Part shown: positions 24,816-34,580 of the stretch, piece by piece
Layout: every line of letters begins with the position of its first letter
Numbering within the stretch: the stretch's first letter is position 1
The notes under the pieces: model-generated
What the model saw: the letters and a program-made list of their open reading frames with translations, nothing else
The model's database searches: none
What the model was told of the DNA's origin: nothing
Assembly (NCBI RefSeq): GCF_020176955.2
Contig: NZ_JAIUCZ020000013.1
Location: forward strand, 1 to 64,000
DNA length: 64,000 bases
Origin: Nocardia sp. alder85J
Lineage (GTDB): Bacteria > Actinomycetota > Actinomycetes > Mycobacteriales > Mycobacteriaceae
Direction: 5' to 3'
Position numbers and translations under genes: made by a program

Positions 24816-24819
24816 CTAG
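24277..24819 (+). CDS. IS5-family transposase, OrfB
   Basis: This is the C-terminal part of the transposase in the shifted frame: APSNYTNLLDEPADHGIGRS, GGLTTKIHLITDGAGRGLSV, then LLGDKAYSS (second Asp) and RNVVERAFNKAKQWRAVATR (catalytic Glu). The stop codon TAG (24817-24819) lies in the flanking CTAG, i.e. outside the element as delimited here. Expression probably requires frameshifting from OrfA; the start given is where the shift is expected. Confidence 0.75.
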   Translation, partial: APSNYTNLLDEPADHGIGRSRGGLTTKIHLITDGAGRGLSVLITPGQAGDSPFLGEVLDGVRVPRLGGGAPRTNPDALLGDKAYSSAANRKLLRRRRIRAVIPERADQLANRKRKGRDGGRAPSFDREAYKGRNVVERAFNKAKQWRAVATRYDKLALTYRAGVVMALVVEWLKLLGDKT

Positions 24820-26188
24820 TACTCCAGCATCACTTCGTGATGTGATTGGGTAGCATGTGTTTTCGTGGTGGTTGGTGAGGATCTGGCTGCGTGGTCGGCT
24901 GGGCTGGAGGAGTTGTTCGGTCGGGTGGCGGGCCGGTTTCATCGGGCCGAGCCGCGGTTGCGGGCCAGGATGTATGTGCGGGGGTTGCTGGCGCCGCTGG
25001 CGGGGAAGAACGGCTGGACGCTGGCCGAGGCGGCGGGTGATCTGACGCCGATCGGGATGCAGCGGCTGTTGAACGCGGCGGCGTGGGATGTCGACGGGGT
25101 GCGTGACGACGCGCGTGCCTATGCCGTCGAGCACCTGGGCGACGTGGACGGTGTGCTCGTGGTCGACGAGACCGGGTTCCTGAAGAAGGGCGTGAAATCC
25201 GCTGGCGTGCAACGGCAATACTCGGGAACGGCCGGTCGTATCGAGAACTGTCAGCTCGGTGTGTTCTGTGCCTATACGAGCGTGAAGGGCCGGACGCTGA
25301 TCGATCGGGAGTTGTATCTGCCCAAGTCGTGGACCACCGATCGGGACCGCTGCCGGGCCGCCGGGGTGCCGGACGAAGTGGAGTTCGAGACGAAACAGGT
25401 TCTGGCGCAACGAATGCTGGAGCGGGCGCTGGATGCGGGTGTGCCGGCGCGGTGGGTCACCGCCGACGAGGCCTACGGGGGTGATTCGAAATTCCGCCGC
25501 TGGCTGGAGCGGCGCCGGATCGGATACGTGGTGGCCGTGCCCAGCAGCGCACCGGTCGTGGTGTCACTGAGAGGCAGCCGGCGCGCCGACCAGATCGTCG
25601 CTGGCGCACCACCGGACGCGTGGAAGCGCCGTAGCTGCGGCGACGGCGCGAAAGGCCTTCGGATCTTCGATTGGGCCGTGGCCACCGTGCCGACCGAGAG
25701 CGAGGCCGGGCCCGGCTGGCGGCGCTGGCTGCTGTCCCGGCGGTCGCTGACCCCGAATGCCAAGGGCGAGCTCGAGATTGCCTACTACCTGTGCGGTGCC
25801 CCGATCGGCACCAGCGACGACGACCTCGTCCGGGTCGCCGGTGCCCGCTGGGCGGTCGAGGACTGCTTCCAGACCGCGAAAACCGAAGTAGGCCTCGACC
25901 AATACCAGGTCCGCCGCTACGACGCCTGGTACCGGCACATCACCCTCGCGATGCTCGCCCACACCTACCTCGCCGTCACCGCAGCGATCGCCCCAAAAGT
26001 GTTGGCAGCGGCCTCATTCCACTCACCCTCGGAGAAATCAAACGTCTCCTGGCACACCTGATCACCCCGATCCCGGACCTCACCGCGGCACTGCACTGGT
26101 CGGCCTGGCGCAGACGACACCAGTACCATGCCAAACAAGCCCACCACCAGCGGCGACGCCGATTACATCACGAAGTGATGCTGGAGTA
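24820..26188 (+). mobile_element. IS701-family insertion sequence
   Basis: The ends form a perfect inverted repeat: left TACTCCAGCATCACTTCG and right its exact reverse complement. CTAG flanks it on both sides (24816-24819 and 26189-26192), the expected target duplication of this family. It inserted at, or next to, the right CTAG of the IS5-family element. It contains a single transposase gene carrying one frameshift. Confidence 0.92.
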
Positions 26189-26192
26189 CTAG
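24865..26192 (+). pseudogene. IS701-family transposase, 3' frameshift
   Basis: Starts at GTG 24865. DDE residues are present: Asp in VLVVDETGFLKKG, Asp in WVTADEAYGGDSKF and Glu in ARWAVEDCFQTAKTEVG. At 25991-25994 a run of four C appears to have lost one C. The present frame stops at 26061, while the shifted frame continues KSVGSGLIPLTLGEIKRLLA to a TAG at 26190-26192. That stop codon is completed by the flanking CTAG. The last 45-65 residues are lost, so this copy is probably inactive unless ribosomes shift. Confidence 0.8.
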
Positions 26193-26294
26193 CAGGGCTT
26201 GTGTATGCGGGGTTGATGGCGTTCCCGCCACGCGTTCCCCGGCGGAGGTCCGTGAAGGTAAGCCGGCGGCGGGTCACCGAGCAGGGCCGCGCTG

Positions 26295-26666
26295 ATGGAT
26301 GACGGACCAGTCCTCGCCGCGGACGCTCACTGTCGGTTGGATCCGGCCGCCTCTGATGATCCGGACATCTTCGACGCGTTGTTCAGGGTGCTGGAGGCCG
26401 CGACCGGCCGTATATCGTTCGCGCAGCAGCCTGCGGGGATCCCGCTGCCGATGGTCAGCGGAGCCGATGGTGATTTCGCGGTGTGGGTCGCCGACGGCCC
26501 GGTCGTCCGTGTCCTCGGGATTCACGTCCGCGGCAACGAACCGCTGGGGTTCGCGCGGTGGCCGACGCTGGGCGAGTGCGTCGATCTCCTGCCGGACCGT
26601 CTGGTCGAGGCGATCCACCAGCACCGTGACGAACTGCCTGCGCCGACTCGGGCGCATGTCGGGTAG
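26295..26666 (+). CDS. Hypothetical protein of the cyclitol cluster
   Basis: A 123-aa protein (MDDGPVLAADAHCRLDPAAS...) with an alpha/beta look and the segments FDALFRVLEAATGRISFA, DFAVWVADGPVVRVLGIHV and LPDRLVEAIHQHRDEL. The ATG overlaps the end of the disrupted small membrane gene by 8 nt, so it was translated with it. I do not recognise the family. Confidence 0.65.
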   Translation: MDDGPVLAADAHCRLDPAASDDPDIFDALFRVLEAATGRISFAQQPAGIPLPMVSGADGDFAVWVADGPVVRVLGIHVRGNEPLGFARWPTLGECVDLLPDRLVEAIHQHRDELPAPTRAHVG

Positions 26667-27449
26667 CGGCGGGCGGAGGGCGCACGCGGATGAGCCCAGC
26701 GTCGGCCAGCACACCGCTACCACCACTACCCGCTGCACCCGCGACGGCGGATTCGCCGCTGGGCAGCCCCATCTCGTTGTGATCATCTCCTTCGACTACG
26801 GAAAGACAGCAATGCTCGCGAATCAGTCCTCGTTGCTATCGCACCAGCGGCCGTTCACTTCTCGGCTGGCGGCGAGTGTGTTCACCGGTGCCCGCACTGT
26901 CGTTCTCGACAATGATTTCGGTTTCGACGCCGACGCCTCCGTCATGCTGGCCGCCGCGGCGATGCTGATCCCGAAGCTCGTCGTCGTCACCGGCGACGAA
27001 TGCGGCGGTCGGCGTGCGCAACTCGCGCGGCGGCTGCTGGATCTGGTCGGCCGGAGTGATGTCCCGGTCTGGCGTGGCCTGGACGTGCCCGGCGGGCACG
27101 ATCGGTTCGTCGGTGACGGTCTCGATCTCGGCCCGGAGGTGCCCGCTCCCGTCGATCTGGTCGCCGTCGCGCGCGATCTGTGTGGTGCGTCCGAGGAGCC
27201 GCTGCTGTGGCTGGGATGCGGCCCGATGACGAATCTCGCCGAGATCGCCACCCGCGCACCGGAACTGACCGACCACATGGACGTCACCTGGATGGGCGGG
27301 TGGCTCGACGGCACCGGCTATCGCGACCCCAGCCGCGCCTCGCACATTGTCCCCGCTTAGTTCCCGTGTTGCATTAGCACGGAAAAGACAGGGCACCAGC
27401 ATGTTTGGGTGTTGCGTCGGGACGTGTGGTGTTCCTACCGTGGCCGGTC

Positions 27450-28919
27450 ATGATCTTGAGTTACTTCAGCTCGGCGGGCTGGCAGTCCTGGGATGTCGAG
27501 CACCGGCCGGTGATTGCGGAGGGTATGGCGTTGTTGGTCGATGAGGATCTGTTGTTCGAGGACGGCCAGGCCGCGCCGCGTCCGGTGACGGTGATCAACC
27601 AGTGGTTGCGGTTGCTTCCGGCCAGTGGGGCGCCGGCGCCGAGTTCGTGGGAGAACTATGCGCGGGCGGTCAAGGAGTGGACGGAGTTCCTGGCTGAACA
27701 TGGTGTGGGACTGTTCGATTCGCGAGATCAGCTCAAGGCCGGCTTGAGCCGTTACGCCGAGCATCGCGCGGCCGGGCCGATCCGGTCGCGGTTCGCCGCG
27801 ACCACGTGGGGCCAGCACATGAGCATTCTGTCGATATTCTACCGGTGGGCGATGCAGGAGGGCTTCGCGACCGCGGAGCCGTTCACCTACCGTTCGGCGC
27901 GGGCGGTGTTCTCCGGGACCGGCCGTGCGATGCAGATGAATCTGGCGGTGCGCCGCACCCCGAAACCGCACGTCACGATCAAGTATCTGGAACCGGATTT
28001 CCTTGATTTGTTCCGTAAAGGTCTGCGTGGGCTCGCTCCGGACGGCACCCGCGACACCGGGTATTCGGGGCGGGAGATGACCCGCAACGCCGCGGTCGGG
28101 GACCTCGCGCTGGCGACCGGGCTGCGGCGCAGCGAGTTCACCCACCTGCTGCCGTGGGAAATCCCGGCACTGCCACCGGCACCGACGGCGATCCCGATCC
28201 CGTTCCCGGTGCCGGCCGCAATCACCAAGGGCCGCAAGTTCCGCACCACCTGGATCTCCTACGACGCGTTGGCCGGGTTGCACGACTACCTGCAGCTGGA
28301 CCGCGCCGCGGTCACCGGCGGATCGGACTGGCGGCCACCACGGCGCTGGGGTGAGGCGCTGCTGGTGACCGACCCTGACCCATGTGGCGGCCGGGTCAAC
28401 GGTGTCCGCAGGTCGTGGGGGTCGTTGACCCCGGCCGAGCGGCAGCGGCTGGTGGCACCCGAGGGCGGGTCGTGTCTGCTGGCGGTCAAGGGCGATGGTG
28501 GCCCGTTCACGGCATGGGCGACGGTGTTCGAGCGCACCGCCGACCGGATCCGCGCGAGGTTCGAACCCCGGTTTCCGCACGTTCATCCGCACCGGCTGCG
28601 GCATTCGTTTTCCATGCAGACGTTGGAGTATCTGGTGACCGGCTACTACCGGCACGCAGCGAAGCTGGTGTGTGACACCGACGCCGACGCGGCGTTGATC
28701 TTCTACCTGAGCAAGGCCGATCCGCTGCTGGTGCTGCGGGATCTGCTCGGGCATTCGACCGTGTTGACCACCGAGAAATACCTCAAACGTCTTGATACGA
28801 CGCGGATTTACCGGCAAGCCTACGAAACCGCCGGAACGGCAGCGGGACTCAGCGAGGACACCGCGGCGCGGCAGGAAGCCCACGCCGAATTCGGTGACGA
28901 CACCGACGGGGAATTGTGA
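27450..28919 (+). CDS. Tyrosine recombinase, first of trio (TnpA-like)
   Basis: About 489 aa from ATG 27450; the frame is open from 27405. An N-terminal SAM-like DNA-binding domain (SSWENYARAVKEWTEFLAEH) precedes the catalytic domain. The catalytic set is present: Arg in TGLRRSEFTHLL, HxxR in HPHRLRHSFSMQ, His in LLGHSTVLTTE and Tyr in EKYLKRLD. Long insertions in the catalytic domain are typical of this trio family. The stop overlaps the start of the second recombinase gene (TTGTGATG). Confidence 0.88.
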   Translation: MILSYFSSAGWQSWDVEHRPVIAEGMALLVDEDLLFEDGQAAPRPVTVINQWLRLLPASGAPAPSSWENYARAVKEWTEFLAEHGVGLFDSRDQLKAGLSRYAEHRAAGPIRSRFAATTWGQHMSILSIFYRWAMQEGFATAEPFTYRSARAVFSGTGRAMQMNLAVRRTPKPHVTIKYLEPDFLDLFRKGLRGLAPDGTRDTGYSGREMTRNAAVGDLALATGLRRSEFTHLLPWEIPALPPAPTAIPIPFPVPAAITKGRKFRTTWISYDALAGLHDYLQLDRAAVTGGSDWRPPRRWGEALLVTDPDPCGGRVNGVRRSWGSLTPAERQRLVAPEGGSCLLAVKGDGGPFTAWATVFERTADRIRARFEPRFPHVHPHRLRHSFSMQTLEYLVTGYYRHAAKLVCDTDADAALIFYLSKADPLLVLRDLLGHSTVLTTEKYLKRLDTTRIYRQAYETAGTAAGLSEDTAARQEAHAEFGDDTDGEL

Positions 28920-30636
28920 TGCCCGCCTCGGTGACCGGCGAGCCGCTGGGGCTGCACTGCGTGTTCAGTGACGGCAGCACAGCGGAATTCGACCTGGCGG
29001 GACTGCCGAACCCCACGCTGGCGTGTGATCTGGCCGTGAGCCTGGTGGAATTGATCCATCCGCACGGCAGTGTCGACACCGCCAACACCGTCGATGCCTA
29101 CGCGGGTGCGCTGCGGACGATGGTTCGCCGGCTCGCCGATCAGGGCTTCACCGGCGGTGCGCCGGACTTGCGCCGCGGGCAGCTGGCACAGTTCTGGATG
29201 GCGGGTCCTCGCCGGCTGGAAGCATTGACCCGAAGCCTGGTGGAAGGCTGGGCGCGATCCGGCGGCAGCCTCGCCGAAGGCGTGTTGGAGCTGGCGGCGG
29301 GCCGCCACTTCCACATCCAGTCCTACCGCCGGCCGCTGCCGCCCTACTCCGAGCCCGAGTGGCAACGCTTGACCGTGACCTGCCGCCGGGTGGTCGATGA
29401 CACCTACAGCGAGCATCGGCGCGCGCAGGCTGCGATGGTGCGGGCGGGGGATCCGGCCGGGCACGAGTGGACGTGGGAGAGCTTCTGTCAGCTGCTGGGG
29501 CAGCTCGGACCGGTCCGCACTCCGACCGCGACACAAGCAACGGGCTTGACACACAGCGCATTTCGAAAACTGCGGCCGGAATACGACGCTGCCGTGCAGG
29601 CGATGTTTCCGCACCTGGACGTCGTCATCGCCTACCGATTGCTGTTCGGCATCTACTCGGGCATCGTCCCGGACGGCATCGCCGACCTCGGCGTCGCCGA
29701 TATCGACTGGGCCGGGGACTCCACCGTCCTGCTGTCCTACATCAAACGACGCACCGCCACCGAGAGCATCAACCTGCCGCGGCCGGCGGTCAGGCTGCTC
29801 GAGCATGGCTGTCGCATTCGGCACTGCTGCGCAGCTGGGTCGGACCCGCCCACCGTGATCGGCTCTGGCTGGGGCTCAGTTTCGTCGTTCAGCCCGTGTT
29901 GATTCGAGACCCCGACACCTTCCCGAACCATCGGTGGAGCCGCCGCCATGGCCTGCTCGGCGAGGACGGCACACCGATGAAGATCCTCCGATCACGCATC
30001 CGCACGACGCACCACGCGATGCGCGAGAAGAAGACCTGGACCGGCAACGCCCGCGCCACGATCGACCCGAACCACACGCCCGCGGTCGAGGGCGATCACT
30101 ACCTGTCGGTGACGACGCCCGGCCAGCGGCACGCCATCGAGACCATCATCGAGGACGCTCAGCACGACCTGCTGCGGCGCGCGCATCCGCCCACGGTGCT
30201 CACCGAGGAGGACACCGCCGCGCTCGCCGAGGGCTATCCGCAACTGGTCGCGGCGATGCACCTGGACGAGGGCGCTCTCGCCGAGTTGGTCGGTGGCGCA
30301 CGAGATGTGTTCACCGCGGCCTGCGGTGATCAGCTGGCCGGGCTGCACGGTCCGGCCGGCAAGCCGTGTCCGGCCCGGCCGTGGGTTTGCCTGCTCTGCC
30401 CGCTGGCGGTGTTCGCGCCACGCCACGCGGTGAACCTGCTGCGGCTCAAGGCGTTCTTCTCCCGCCAATGGCGGCAGATGCCCGCTGACCACTTCATGGC
30501 CGTTTTCGGGCCCTACGCCATCCGGATCGATCAGATCCTGGGCCGGTTCGATCCGGTCGAACTCACTGCCGCCGCGGCCCGGGTCACCGATACCGACGAC
30601 GAAATCCCCCTTCGCCCGGAGGAACTCACCGCATGA
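28919..30636 (+). pseudogene. Second trio recombinase (TnpB-like), frameshifted
   Basis: The first 295 or so residues are in one frame (VTGEPLGLHCVFSDGST ... NLPRPAVRLLEH). The rest are in the next: WLSHSALLRSWVGPAHRDRL, KTWTGNARATIDPNHTP, down to PLRPEELTA. A single missing base near 29804 (GAGCA-TGG for GAGCAGTGG) accounts for the switch. The intact protein would be about 572 aa. With this gene broken the element may be unable to move unless the partners suffice. Confidence 0.8.
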
Positions 30637-32816
30637 CGACATTCGCCGCTGGGCGCACCCACGAAGACCGGCGGTCACCGTTCGCCGGTGCCGACATCTG
30701 TCGGCAGGCGGGGCTGGCGCTGCCGGAGGGTGCTCACCGCCCACTGTTCGACGACGACATGTGGGACTTCACCGATGTCGCCGGGCTCGCGATCCACATC
30801 CCGCCATCGGTGCGGCGCTTCGATTTCACCGCGATCGGCAACCCCCGATGGCGCCTGGTCGCCAAGGAACTGATCATGGCCACCCTCGCACCGCGGCACC
30901 CCGCCGTCACCGAAATATCGAGGGCATACCGCATACCGCTTCACCTGCGCAGTGCCAACGGGCGGTTGCGCGAGCTGATCCGATTCTTCCGATGGCTGCA
31001 GCAGCGGCATCTCACCTCGCTGGCCGAGCTCGACAATCCCACCTGCGAGGCATACCTGGCGTTCCGGCGCCACGTTCTCGACGAGAACGGCGTCGTTGTC
31101 GGTGAGCTGAGCCCCATGGTCCGCGGTTCTGTCGCGCGAACCGTCATCGACCTGATCAACTACCGGGATCTCTTCACCACCGACCGCGTCCGCACCGATC
31201 TGCGGCCGTGGGGCGGCGCATCCGCAGCGTCGGTCGCCGAACCACGCGGCAGGGGCGCCAACAGCACGCCACCGGTCCCGGACGAGATGTTCCGGCCGAT
31301 GCTGGCCGCGGCACTACACCTGGTGCAAGTCCTCGGGCCGCACGCGGTCGCCCTGAACCAGCAGGTCCGCGAACACGACCGCGTTCATGGCACCAAGCCC
31401 GAACAGTTGCGTCCCTTCACTGCGGTCCCGGTCGACGACATCCTCACCGTGCTGGCCGACTACACCTCGACCGGCACACCGCTGCCCCGGACCGAGGATC
31501 ACATAGTCGCTATGAGATTGGCGGCAGGATGGTCCGCTGAGGACCCGCTACTGCCCGTCGCCACCGGGATGCTGGCCAGACAAGCCGGCCGCGGCGAATT
31601 CGAGTTCCGATGGATGCCGCATCTGCGCGGGCCGCTCACCGAGGCGATCGGCGCAGTCGGAGTCGAGAAGATCTTCGCCCGCGATGCCAGCCACGCGCCG
31701 GCCGCCGACGGCACGATCAAGCCCTGGAGCCTGCCGTTGCACCGGTTGGAGGCCATCGCCGTGGTCGGGGTCGTCCGGACAGCCGCGATCATCGTGCTGG
31801 CGGCATCGTCAGGGATGCGCAGCAGTGAACTGATGGAACTGCGTGTCGGCTGCCGCCGCCCGGTCACCGAACCGGTCCCGGGACTCGAGCGCTACCGCAT
31901 CGCCAGCAAGATCGTGAAGGGTCGGCCCCTCGGCGGCGTCGAAGACGAATGGGTTGTGATCGAACCTGCGTTCCGCGCAGCCGAACTGCTCGAACAGTTG
32001 CACGACGATCCACACGATGGTGTTCCGTTGTTGTCCCGATTCAGCTTCCGGTCCCGCGACATCAAGTTCCGCAGCTGGGTCAACTCGCCGCCAGGACAAC
32101 GCCTGGGGCTGGCTCCAATTCCCGATGGTCCTGTCTCCCTGCGCATGATCAGACGGACCGTCGCACTGGAGTTGGCCTACCGCCCCGGCGGGGTTCTCGC
32201 AGCGAAACTGCAGCTCAAACACATTGCAATCGCGACCACGGAGGGTTACGCGGCACGACCGGGAGGGGCGCAAGCCGAGTTACTGGCCGAGGTCAACAAG
32301 CACGAAGCCGAACGGAACCTGCAACTGGTGCTCACCGAGTTCCACAACTACCGCAACGGCGTCCTGCCCGCCGGACCCGGCGCACGCAACCTGATCGACT
32401 TCTTCACCAGCATCGACACCGGCCCCGGCACCGAACCGGCTGCAGCACCGAAGGTCCAGCGCAACGACCGCGACATCCTCAACCTACTGTCCAAACGCGC
32501 CGAAACCCTGCACCTCGGCACCGCGAACTACTGCTGGTTCACCGACCCCTCCCGCGCACTCTGCCTGAAACTGGCCGGCACCCCCACCGCGGACCGGCCG
32601 CTGATCGGAATGTGTGACTCGGCCCGCTGCCCGCAAGCCACCCACCACCAGGTCCACCGGCCCGTCTGGTCCCAGCACGCCGAAACCACCAAGACCTTCC
32701 TCGGCCAACTCGGCAAGACCCGCACCACCGAACGCACTCGCCTGCAAGCCGACCACGACCGCGCCCTGCGCGTCATCACCAGCATCGACACCGCCACGAC
32801 AGAGAAGAAGCAATGA
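30633..32816 (+). CDS. Tyrosine recombinase, third of trio
   Basis: A 727-aa site-specific recombinase. The N-terminal half is helical (RRFDFTAIGNPRWRLVAKEL; LRELIRFFRWLQQRHLTSL). The catalytic half has Arg in ASSGMRSSELMELRVG, a degenerate box II SLRMIRRTVALEL, LQLKHIAIATTEGYA with the presumed Tyr, and a Cys-containing C-terminal segment (NYCWFTDPSRALCLKL; MCDSARCPQATHH). The ATG overlaps the upstream gene stop as ATGA, and the stop overlaps the next start. Confidence 0.87.
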   Translation: MTTFAAGRTHEDRRSPFAGADICRQAGLALPEGAHRPLFDDDMWDFTDVAGLAIHIPPSVRRFDFTAIGNPRWRLVAKELIMATLAPRHPAVTEISRAYRIPLHLRSANGRLRELIRFFRWLQQRHLTSLAELDNPTCEAYLAFRRHVLDENGVVVGELSPMVRGSVARTVIDLINYRDLFTTDRVRTDLRPWGGASAASVAEPRGRGANSTPPVPDEMFRPMLAAALHLVQVLGPHAVALNQQVREHDRVHGTKPEQLRPFTAVPVDDILTVLADYTSTGTPLPRTEDHIVAMRLAAGWSAEDPLLPVATGMLARQAGRGEFEFRWMPHLRGPLTEAIGAVGVEKIFARDASHAPAADGTIKPWSLPLHRLEAIAVVGVVRTAAIIVLAASSGMRSSELMELRVGCRRPVTEPVPGLERYRIASKIVKGRPLGGVEDEWVVIEPAFRAAELLEQLHDDPHDGVPLLSRFSFRSRDIKFRSWVNSPPGQRLGLAPIPDGPVSLRMIRRTVALELAYRPGGVLAAKLQLKHIAIATTEGYAARPGGAQAELLAEVNKHEAERNLQLVLTEFHNYRNGVLPAGPGARNLIDFFTSIDTGPGTEPAAAPKVQRNDRDILNLLSKRAETLHLGTANYCWFTDPSRALCLKLAGTPTADRPLIGMCDSARCPQATHHQVHRPVWSQHAETTKTFLGQLGKTRTTERTRLQADHDRALRVITSIDTATTEKKQ

Positions 32817-33271
32817 AAATCTCTGCTGCCCAACGTGTTCAGAACGAGAACCGGATCCGCTCCGCGATGGACAGGCTGCTACGCGGCGAGATCCCACTCG
32901 GCGGGAGCTGCGACATCAAGACCCTCGCCCGGGAAGCGGGAGTCGACCGCACCGCCTTCTACGGAACCCGCCCCTACACACACCTCCGAGAAGAGTTCGA
33001 ACACCGCATCCAGCAACAACAAGCCGCCGGACACAACCCCGACCCGAAGACCGCGCAGATCGACCGGTTGAAATCCGACATCGAGAAACTCAAAACCAAT
33101 CTGGCCCAAGCCAACTCGGCAATCGAAGAACTCTCCAGTTTCCGAACCCTCGCCCTGGCGCGGCTCGCCGCGCAGCACGAAGAGATCCAGCGACTCCGCG
33201 CGGCCACCCATCCAGGATCCAGCATCACCCGCCTCCCAGCGGCACGACAGAAAGTCATAGGCCCATGCTGA
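32813..33271 (+). CDS. DUF6262-type accessory protein of the trio element
   Basis: A 152-aa protein with an N-terminal HTH-like domain (AMDRLLRGEIPLGGSCDI ... LAREAGVDRTAFYGTRPY) and a long coiled coil (DRLKSDIEKLKTNLAQANSA). This resembles the TnpC-like small partner (DUF6262) that regularly follows recombinase trios in actinobacteria. It is coupled to the third recombinase by an ATGA overlap, and probably modulates DNA binding. The remaining 33272-33412 is the element's right end. Confidence 0.75.
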   Translation: MKISAAQRVQNENRIRSAMDRLLRGEIPLGGSCDIKTLAREAGVDRTAFYGTRPYTHLREEFEHRIQQQQAAGHNPDPKTAQIDRLKSDIEKLKTNLAQANSAIEELSSFRTLALARLAAQHEEIQRLRAATHPGSSITRLPAARQKVIGPC

Positions 33272-33889
33272 CACTCGCGACAGTGATACCCATCACGCCA
33301 TCGAACCGGATATCGCCACACGACGACGATCCACGGCGCAAACTCCACACCCGGAATCCCCACAGCTCCAATACAACACGAACCCCACCGCACACAGCCT
33401 CTGCGGACACAACGCACAATTTGCATACCGATATCCCCTCGGCGGCATGGGCTTTGCGGATGGTGCACCGGCCCCGGCTGGTGCTGTCCGAGCACACCGC
33501 TGTACCGCAGTTGCGGATCACCGCCGAACACCCGCTGTACCGGCGAGTGTCGGCTCCCGGCGCAGGGTCGTCGGCGGAGGTGCTGGCCGACGGGCTGGGG
33601 ACCTGGTTCGGGTATCAGCGTGGTCGTGGCCTGGACCAGGGCAGCTGGATGCACGACGTGCTCACCCTCGCCGCCGCACTCGACCTGCCGTTCGTCCCCT
33701 TCACGCCCGCGTGCGTATCGGTGCGGACGCACGCCTGTACCACGACCCCGACGGCCGTGAGTTCCTCGTCAGCAGCGACGGGGTCGACTACGCCGCGGTC
33801 AACGACTGGATGACCGAGACCCTGCTCGCCTGACCAGCCGCAACCAGCGGACTTGCCCAATGCAGAGAATTTCGTGGAAGGACGATGCT

Positions 33890-34579
33890 GTGACCTTGAC
33901 AGTGACGGTGCACGCGGACGCGGAGGAGGTCACAGCCGATGCGGCGGGATTCCTGGCCGCGCAGATCGGTGAGGTGATCCGGGTGCGAGGCGGGTGCGTG
34001 ATCGCGTTGTCCGGTGGCTCGACCCCGCTGCCGGTGTACCAGCGGCTGCGCCGGCTACCGGTCCACTGGCCGAAAGTGGCGGTGATCCAAACCGACGAAC
34101 GGCTCGACCGGCCGTATGCCGTCGAGATCGGCAGGGCGCTCGGCCTGGATCGCAGCCAGCCGCAGCACACCGATGTCGCTGTGTGGTCACCGATTCCGGC
34201 CGGGGCTCCGGGCAACGCGGCCGTGGCGTATGCCCGGCAGCTGGCAGTTCTGCGGCCCGGTGATGTGCCCGATATCGCGGTGCTCGGCCTCGGGACCGAC
34301 GGCCACACCGCCGCCGTGTTCGACCACCTGACCGGCAGTGGAACCGGCGAGCCGGTGGTGGCCACCGTCTACCGGGAGGAGCCGCGGGTGGGGCTGACTG
34401 CTGCGTATCTGCGGGCGATCCCGACGAAGGTTCTGCTCGCCACCGGTGCCGGGAAACGCGACGCGCTGTCCCGGGTCGTGTCGCCGCCGGGTGATCGGCC
34501 GCGAGTGCCGGCGGCGGTGGTTCTCGCCGGGGACGGGTATGTGTTCGCTGATCGCGCCGCCTGCCCGGAAGGGTATTGA
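33890..34579 (+). CDS. 6-phosphogluconolactonase / sugar-phosphate isomerase family
   Basis: About 229 aa from GTG 33890, which has GGAAGGA about seven nt upstream; an ATG at 33860 lacks such a site. The NagB/6-phosphogluconolactonase fold is indicated by GGCVIALSGGSTPLPVYQRL, AVIQTDERL and VLGLGTDGHTAAVFDHL, the conserved GxGxDGHxA box. Known members hydrolyse 6-phosphogluconolactone or isomerise glucosamine-6-phosphate. Beside a sugar-phosphate cyclase it could supply the pentose phosphate pool or act on a pathway intermediate. It ends one base before the ROK kinase start. Confidence 0.82.
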   Translation: MTLTVTVHADAEEVTADAAGFLAAQIGEVIRVRGGCVIALSGGSTPLPVYQRLRRLPVHWPKVAVIQTDERLDRPYAVEIGRALGLDRSQPQHTDVAVWSPIPAGAPGNAAVAYARQLAVLRPGDVPDIAVLGLGTDGHTAAVFDHLTGSGTGEPVVATVYREEPRVGLTAAYLRAIPTKVLLATGAGKRDALSRVVSPPGDRPRVPAAVVLAGDGYVFADRAACPEGY

Positions 34580-34580
34580 G

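Larger units (their letters stand above)
23809..26302 (+). pseudogene. Small membrane protein gene split by two IS elements
   Basis: The first 18 codons (23809-23862) have GAGAGAGGAG upstream and read MIVGWGNGTVLLVIGLVL. They stop at a CTAG site occupied by an IS5-family and an IS701-family element. Rejoining at the last CTAG (26189-26192) continues the same frame as AGLVYAGLMAFPPRV... to a TGA at 26300-26302. The restored protein is 54 aa with one transmembrane helix and a basic tail, and it overlaps the next gene (ATG 26295) by 8 nt. The in-frame repair and the overlap support a real gene. Confidence 0.7.
27347..33412 (+). mobile_element. Recombinase-in-trio (RIT/Tn554-like) element
   Basis: A 6,066-bp element with three consecutive tyrosine recombinase genes and a small HTH/coiled-coil gene, all on the plus strand. 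Flanks are the 6-bp direct repeat CGCACA (27341-27346 and 33413-33418). Termini are inverted: TTGTCCCCGC on the left and, reverse-complemented, TTGTGTCCGC on the right. A second inverted pair lies slightly inside (GTGTTGCATTAG at about 27367 and the complement of GTGTTGTATTGG at about 33368). Boundaries are confirmed because excision restores the nucleoside hydrolase frame. Confidence 0.88.
26812..33833 (+). pseudogene. Nucleoside hydrolase gene split by RIT element
   Basis: The 5' part (26812-27346, GGAAAG before the ATG) has the nucleoside hydrolase N-terminus: VVLDNDFGFDADASVMLAAA, a variant of the Asp-rich ribose/Ca site, LVVVTGDECGG, and LLWLGCGPMTNLAEIA. It stops inside SRASH. The 3' part resumes at 33419 as NLHTDIPSAAWALRMV and ends ...GREFLVSSDGVDYAAVNDW. 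Removing the 6-kb element and one copy of CGCACA restores the frame exactly. A further one-base loss near 33705 separates PFVPFT from ARVRIGADARLYHD. The intact enzyme would be about 316 aa, normal for inosine-uridine-type nucleoside hydrolases. It preceded the phosphogluconolactonase-like gene in the operon. Confidence 0.85.
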
